Shown here: piece after piece, positions 5,348-9,066 of the stretch
Layout of the letters: each line of letters starts with the position of its first letter
How positions within the stretch are numbered: the first letter of the stretch is position 1
Source: Lentisphaeria bacterium
Lineage (GTDB): Bacteria > Verrucomicrobiota > Lentisphaeria > Victivallales > UBA1829
Reading direction: 5' to 3'
Length of the DNA stretch: 9,066 nt
NCBI GenBank assembly: GCA_017456805.1
Contig: JAFTIQ010000063.1
Coordinates: forward strand, 1 to 9,066
The notes under the pieces: model-generated
What the model saw: only the letters and a program-made list of their open reading frames with translations
Databases searched by the model: none
What the model was told of the DNA's origin: nothing
Program-made: the position numbers and the translations under genes

Positions 5348-7429
5348 ATGGACAGTTTGGATAATGAATTTAATGTTCAGGCGGAAACCAAACAGATGCA
5401 GAAATTGCAGTTGTATCAGAAGCTGGTTCTTTTTACTATTTTGAAATTCAAATGGAGTATCATTGCAGTTTTTCTGGCAACGGTTTTCTTTGGGATCTGC
5501 TGCCGTTATGTGCAGTTCAAGCGTTCCCATCACAAGTACGAGGGTGGCGTCACACTTTTCTATACGCCCCGTGCAAGTGAAGAGGTGAAACCGTTGAGTA
5601 TTAATCATGTTCTCGGAGTGTTTTCCCGCCAGCAGATTTTTCATCAGCTGATTGAAGAAATGCATTTGACAGAAAAACAGAGAAGCGTTCTCAAGCGGTG
5701 TATTGAAGTAAAATTGCTGAAAGATCAGAATGACATGTTTGTTATTACCGGGATCGGGGATAGCGAAGAATATGTGAAACAGCTTGTGAATACCTTTGTA
5801 AATCTCGGGATCCGGAATTATGAAGAGTACCGGACTGCAGAGTTACGGAACTTCCTGGAATCCCGCGAACGGCGTTTTGGGGAATTGCAGGTATTTCAGA
5901 AATCTTTGATCGAACGTCTCCATGGATTACACCGGAAATATGGCATTATCCACCCCCAGGAAGAGATGAATAATGTAAAGAAAATTCAAGGAGAACAAAA
6001 TGCTGCAATGGCGGAATTGAATGTAAAACTTGCAGATGCCCGCCACCGGTTCGCTGTTGCAGAAAAAGATTACAAATCCACCCCGGGAACGGTCATAAAA
6101 CACCGGAACAGCCTGCGGGAATTTGTCCGGGATTTACGGAAAGCCTCTAAAGAATATGAGAAAGCGAAACTGATGTTTGCGGAACGGAACCCCCGTTTCG
6201 TGGAAGCACAAGCTGCATACAAAGTGACCATAAATAAGTTTAACTCATTTATGAAAAAAAATAAAATCACAGGTTTTGATGAAAATATGCTGCTGGGAAT
6301 AGAAGGGATCATCAACCGGTTCAGAGAAGCTGAAGTCACGCTCAATCAACTGGAATTGAGCATGAAATCACTTCAGGCAGAGATCTCGCTTATTAAAGAA
6401 AAAGAGGTAAAACTTCAGCACATGATTCCGGAGCATGAATCAATCGAACGGCTGATGGCAACTGCGAATAAAAGTATCTCGCTTCTTGTGGAAGAACTTT
6501 TCAGAGTACGGAGCAACATTGCCCATGTCCCCAATGACATTATTGTCAATGAACGGGTAGTCAACACAAAAGCGTTTCCGATGTTTCCTGTAAAGATCCT
6601 GGCACTCATCTTTATCGGCGGGGTGTTTGTCAGCGGTCTTTACACGACAGTTGTCGTAACGTATGATATTGTACACGGGAAATTCAGCGGGATCGAAGAA
6701 GCCGGATTTCACAAAGAGTTCTTTGACACGGTCGGTGTGATTCCCCATGAAAAAGCGGACTTTACCCCGGGACAGCGGAAAATTCTCAACAACGAAATGT
6801 TCTACCGCTTTATTTTACGTTTGAAAAATACACGGACTTTGTTTTCCTGTTCCCTCGATGGATCATTTCTGAGTTCCGTACTGTTTGACGAACAATTCAC
6901 CAAAGCAAAACGGAATACGATTCTTGTGCGATTGATTCCGGAAAGCGATATTGAAAAGATTTGCAAAGGGATGCAGAAAATCGGAGCTTTCTACTATTCC
7001 GACAATGGAAATATCGGGGTAAATTTTACGGAAAAATCCGTTCAGCATCATATTGAATACCTGCATGGATTTTCCTCCGGCGACGGAAAAGGATACGGAT
7101 TCGGCTATGGCTTTGCCTTCTTCCCTGTACGGAACCTTTCCGTATTGGAACCTGATGAGATCAGTTCGCTCTATAATGTTGTCAATGAATTGAAAAAACA
7201 CTATCAGCTGATCCGTATTTCCCGGGAAAAGCCTTTTGATGCCTCCTGTATTCTTGTGCGTCAGCTGCATGATATTTGTGATGCGACCATGCTTTATATC
7301 GGCAAAAGACAGACCCCCCGCAGCGTTTTGCGGCGAGTGCTGAAACTGCATGATGAAGAACATAAAGTCTATGCAGTTTTGACCGGGATCACCGACGTTA
7401 ACAAAATCATTTCCGGAGATTACATCTGA
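5348..7429 (+). CDS. Wzz/GumC-type polysaccharide co-polymerase with degenerate BY-kinase-like tail
   Basis: This is an inner-membrane chain-length/export regulator of 693 residues, the size of Wzc/GumC-type fusions. TM1 is about 36-52. The periplasmic part has a Wzz-like start (about 60-160), a long coiled coil (about 161-390) and the family motif 'ERNPRFVEAQAAY' (279-291). The membrane-proximal 'FPMFPVK' (410-416) precedes TM2 (about 415-438). The cytoplasmic tail follows the order of a bacterial tyrosine kinase: 'DTVGVIPH' (460-467), a helix ending at 'LKNTRTLFSCS', a P-loop position, then a strand and helix pattern to 'DATMLYIGKRQT' (645-656). Walker A has no Gly-Lys-Ser/Thr (it reads 'SLDGSFLSS'), the Walker A' Asp is not recognisable, the Walker B-type segment reads 'LIRISREKPF' without its Asp, and no C-terminal Tyr cluster exists. 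The co-polymerase call is strong. The tail is most likely a non-catalytic pseudokinase. Confidence 0.87.
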   Translation: MDSLDNEFNVQAETKQMQKLQLYQKLVLFTILKFKWSIIAVFLATVFFGICCRYVQFKRSHHKYEGGVTLFYTPRASEEVKPLSINHVLGVFSRQQIFHQLIEEMHLTEKQRSVLKRCIEVKLLKDQNDMFVITGIGDSEEYVKQLVNTFVNLGIRNYEEYRTAELRNFLESRERRFGELQVFQKSLIERLHGLHRKYGIIHPQEEMNNVKKIQGEQNAAMAELNVKLADARHRFAVAEKDYKSTPGTVIKHRNSLREFVRDLRKASKEYEKAKLMFAERNPRFVEAQAAYKVTINKFNSFMKKNKITGFDENMLLGIEGIINRFREAEVTLNQLELSMKSLQAEISLIKEKEVKLQHMIPEHESIERLMATANKSISLLVEELFRVRSNIAHVPNDIIVNERVVNTKAFPMFPVKILALIFIGGVFVSGLYTTVVVTYDIVHGKFSGIEEAGFHKEFFDTVGVIPHEKADFTPGQRKILNNEMFYRFILRLKNTRTLFSCSLDGSFLSSVLFDEQFTKAKRNTILVRLIPESDIEKICKGMQKIGAFYYSDNGNIGVNFTEKSVQHHIEYLHGFSSGDGKGYGFGYGFAFFPVRNLSVLEPDEISSLYNVVNELKKHYQLIRISREKPFDASCILVRQLHDICDATMLYIGKRQTPRSVLRRVLKLHDEEHKVYAVLTGITDVNKIISGDYI
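7415..7419 (+). promoter_or_regulatory. Ribosome binding site for the export protein gene
   Basis: GGAGA lies 9 bases before the ATG at 7429, within the end of the co-polymerase gene. The start overlaps the stop by one base (TGATG), which indicates translational coupling. Confidence 0.6.
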
Positions 7430-8478
7430 TGAAAAAACCATTTTATTTCCTTCTTTTATTATCTGCTGCGACACTGTTTTGCGGCTGCTACAACCGTTTT
7501 ACCGGTAATTTTGACCAGTATCCGGACATCAACAATCTGCCGAGCGGGGTTGTAGATCAAGCGGGGTTGACTGAGGAAGACAAACGCCGCCAATTGGAAT
7601 TTCTGAAAAAACTGGATGAGCAGCAGGAACCGGTCTACCGGATCAATGCCGGAGATAAGATCAGTATCAGAGTCTACAATCATCCGGACTTGATCATGGA
7701 ATCTCTGGTTACGCCTGACGGGGCGATCGGAGTGATGTTTGCAGGTCAGGTTCAGGTTGCGGGATTGACTCTGGAAGAAGCCAGTGAAAAAATTAAAAAA
7801 ATCTATGCTCAATACATCAAGAATCCGGAACTGGGCGTATTTGCCATTGATGTAAGGAGTCAGACGGCAACGATATCCGGAGCGGTGAACAATCCCGGAA
7901 TGTTTGTGATTTCCAACGGGATGCGGCTGGCGGACCTCTTTGCAAAAGCTGGCGGTTCTGCAGTCCGGGACTTTGATGACCAGATGCTGGATGCCGCTGA
8001 TTATCAGAACAGTATCATTGTCAGAAACGGAAAAATCCTGCCGGTAAATTTTTCTCTTGCGATTGAAAAAGGAGACCGTTGGCACAATGTAAAACTCAAA
8101 AAAGGGGATTACATTTACATTGCGGTCCGTTCTGAAGCCATGTGCAGCATTATCGGAAGCATCAATCGTCCGCACAAGAGATTGTGGGATATGAATCTCG
8201 GGATCCTGGAACTTATCTCCTCCGGGCTTGGGTTGAAAGAACAGTATTGGCAGTATGGGGTGATCATTCGCGGCGGGATAGATAATCCCCGGTTCTATCG
8301 TTTTGACATTGACGGCATCATGCAGGGGCGTTGTGCCAATGTCCGTCTGCAGCCGGGAGATGTCGTTTACATACCGCATGACAATATTTCCGAATATAAC
8401 GTATTTGTCCGTAAGATCATTCCGACAGCACAATTCCTGAGTACGTTCACGTTCCCTGCATTGAATTTTGTTAACTGA
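7429..8478 (+). CDS. Wza-type polysaccharide export protein (outer membrane)
   Basis: The 349-residue protein should form the outer-membrane exit channel for the polysaccharide and dock onto the co-polymerase encoded just upstream. It begins with a signal peptide (Lys2-Lys3, hydrophobic 5-17) ending in 'LFCGC'; Cys20 could be lipidated, though Phe at -3 and Cys at -2 make an unusual lipobox. The Poly_export domain starts at 'VYRINAGDKISIRVY' (69-83) and continues with 'VTPDGAIGVMFAGQVQVAG' (94-112). A first SLBB domain begins at 'ATISGAVNNPGMF' (147-159), with 'LADLFAKAGG' (167-176). A second one begins at 'SIIGSINRPHK' (230-240), with 'ILELISSGLGL' (249-259). 'LQPGDVVYIP' (307-316) closes it. 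The last 30 residues are an aromatic, amphipathic stretch, in the position of Wza's membrane-crossing helix. The length matches Wza-like proteins. High confidence. Confidence 0.93.
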   Translation: MKKPFYFLLLLSAATLFCGCYNRFTGNFDQYPDINNLPSGVVDQAGLTEEDKRRQLEFLKKLDEQQEPVYRINAGDKISIRVYNHPDLIMESLVTPDGAIGVMFAGQVQVAGLTLEEASEKIKKIYAQYIKNPELGVFAIDVRSQTATISGAVNNPGMFVISNGMRLADLFAKAGGSAVRDFDDQMLDAADYQNSIIVRNGKILPVNFSLAIEKGDRWHNVKLKKGDYIYIAVRSEAMCSIIGSINRPHKRLWDMNLGILELISSGLGLKEQYWQYGVIIRGGIDNPRFYRFDIDGIMQGRCANVRLQPGDVVYIPHDNISEYNVFVRKIIPTAQFLSTFTFPALNFVN

Positions 8479-8485
8479 GACTGAG

Positions 8486-9066
8486 ATGAAATACCTGATT
8501 TTTCTTATTGCCTTTATGGGGGTCCTGCCCCTGGGGTATATCCTTACGCTGAACCGTAAGTATATGCGTTATGCTTTTTGGGCAGTCCTTCTGCCCGTAA
8601 TGGCGTTCAATCAGGTATCGATCAACTTTTTTTCTCATGAAACATACCGGGGAACATCACGCGGGATGGAAGTGTCGCTGGTTTATCTGATTGCCATGGC
8701 GATGCTGATCGGTATGGTGATTCTGTATCGGATGAAACCGGTTTTTCCGGATACGGGCAGCAAGATCTATCTGGTATATTTTCTCCTTTGCATTCCGTCG
8801 CTTATCAATGCAGACAATACGCTTTACAGCTGGTTTGAATTATGGAAAATGATAATGATGTATCTGGTTTTTCTCTGCACCTATTATTACTTATACTACA
8901 CCCGTGACTTCAATACTGTCATGACCGGCTTCGGGATCGTGGCAGCGGTCACTTTTCTAACTGTGGTATTCCAGCACGTCAAAGGTATTCATCAGGCAAA
9001 CGGGCTTTTCCCGCACCAGAACAGTATGGGTATGTATATGTGTCTGATTGCCCCGGTCTTTTTTGC
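8486..9066 (+). CDS. O-antigen polymerase/ligase-like membrane protein, N-terminal part (3' end outside window)
   Basis: The frame is open from the ATG at 8486 to the window edge, giving 193 residues. It starts 7 bases after the export gene stop, with only a weak GAG-type ribosome binding site, so it belongs to the same operon. The product is strongly hydrophobic, with membrane segments near residues 2-21, 29-45, 63-81, 93-107, 118-138 and 144-162. Near the edge, 'NGLFPHQNSMGMYMCL' (172-187) resembles the 'G-x-F-x-H/N-x-N-x-x-G' segment of Wzy_C/O-antigen ligase proteins. 'SRGMEVSLVYLIAMAMLI' (58-75) also fits the early part of that group. Such proteins polymerise lipid-linked repeat units or transfer glycans to acceptors, and exosortase loci often carry one. 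Polymerase and ligase cannot be told apart from half a protein. Confidence 0.75.
   Translation, partial: MKYLIFLIAFMGVLPLGYILTLNRKYMRYAFWAVLLPVMAFNQVSINFFSHETYRGTSRGMEVSLVYLIAMAMLIGMVILYRMKPVFPDTGSKIYLVYFLLCIPSLINADNTLYSWFELWKMIMMYLVFLCTYYYLYYTRDFNTVMTGFGIVAAVTFLTVVFQHVKGIHQANGLFPHQNSMGMYMCLIAPVFF

Noticed and set aside
6863..7474. Open frame of 203 codons on the - strand opposite the co-polymerase tail
   Set aside because: It is antisense to a conserved-order coding region and shows no family motif; explained by codon composition of the real gene.
7459..8433. Long open frame on the - strand opposite the export gene
   Set aside because: It is opposite a gene with clear Wza-type domains. Its translation has no recognisable domain and it lacks a convincing ribosome binding site.
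1..9066. Mobile elements, CRISPR, tRNA/rRNA genes or long direct repeats
   Set aside because: None could be seen. The region is almost completely filled by one set of co-directional genes with similar codon use.

Overview
The window is one stretch of a dense, single-strand operon for making, exporting and anchoring a surface polysaccharide. Eight genes, all on the + strand, follow each other with overlaps or gaps of 10 bases or less. Both end genes run off the window. The outer-membrane export protein (Wza type), the chain-length/co-polymerase protein and the exosortase with its EpsI-like partner indicate a bacterium with two membranes. Gene content, moderate GC and protein style resemble the PVC group, especially Lentisphaerota (Victivallis relatives). 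That placement is an inference from general impression; no marker gene is present.

Layout: (1) 1-478, C-terminal part of a TPR protein; (2) 475-1344, exosortase with the Cys/Arg/His triad; (3) 1341-2396, multi-pass protein with a periplasmic EpsI-like domain; (4) 2393-3109, short-form polyprenyl-phosphate sugar phosphotransferase that starts the repeat unit; (5) 3111-4340, a three-part protein made of an NDP-sugar pyrophosphorylase-like N-terminus without its signature loop, a left-handed beta-helix and a membrane-anchored C-terminus that reads as a degenerate copy of the sugar transferase encoded just upstream; (6) 4318-5337, polymerase-beta-fold nucleotidyltransferase; (7) 5348-7429, Wzz/GumC-type co-polymerase whose cytoplasmic tail looks like a BY-kinase that has lost its ATP-binding motifs; (8) 7429-8478, Wza-type export protein; (9, partial) 8486-9066, start of an O-antigen polymerase/ligase-type membrane protein.

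Proposed joint action (inference from families): the sugar transferase puts the first sugar phosphate on undecaprenyl phosphate. Glycosyltransferases and a flippase encoded outside the window extend and flip the unit. The O-antigen polymerase/ligase-like protein polymerises or transfers it, the co-polymerase sets chain length, and the Wza-like protein exports it. The exosortase would process C-terminally tagged surface proteins, with EpsI and the TPR protein as accessories.

The most notable point is that three proteins look like dead versions of enzymes in the same pathway: a non-catalytic exosortase-like membrane half joined to EpsI, a pseudo-sugar-transferase joined to a pseudo-pyrophosphorylase, and a pseudo-BY-kinase. 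Two of them sit directly after their apparently active counterpart. No RNA genes, mobile elements, repeats, CRISPR, internal promoters or terminators were seen, and there is no gene-free stretch longer than 10 bases.
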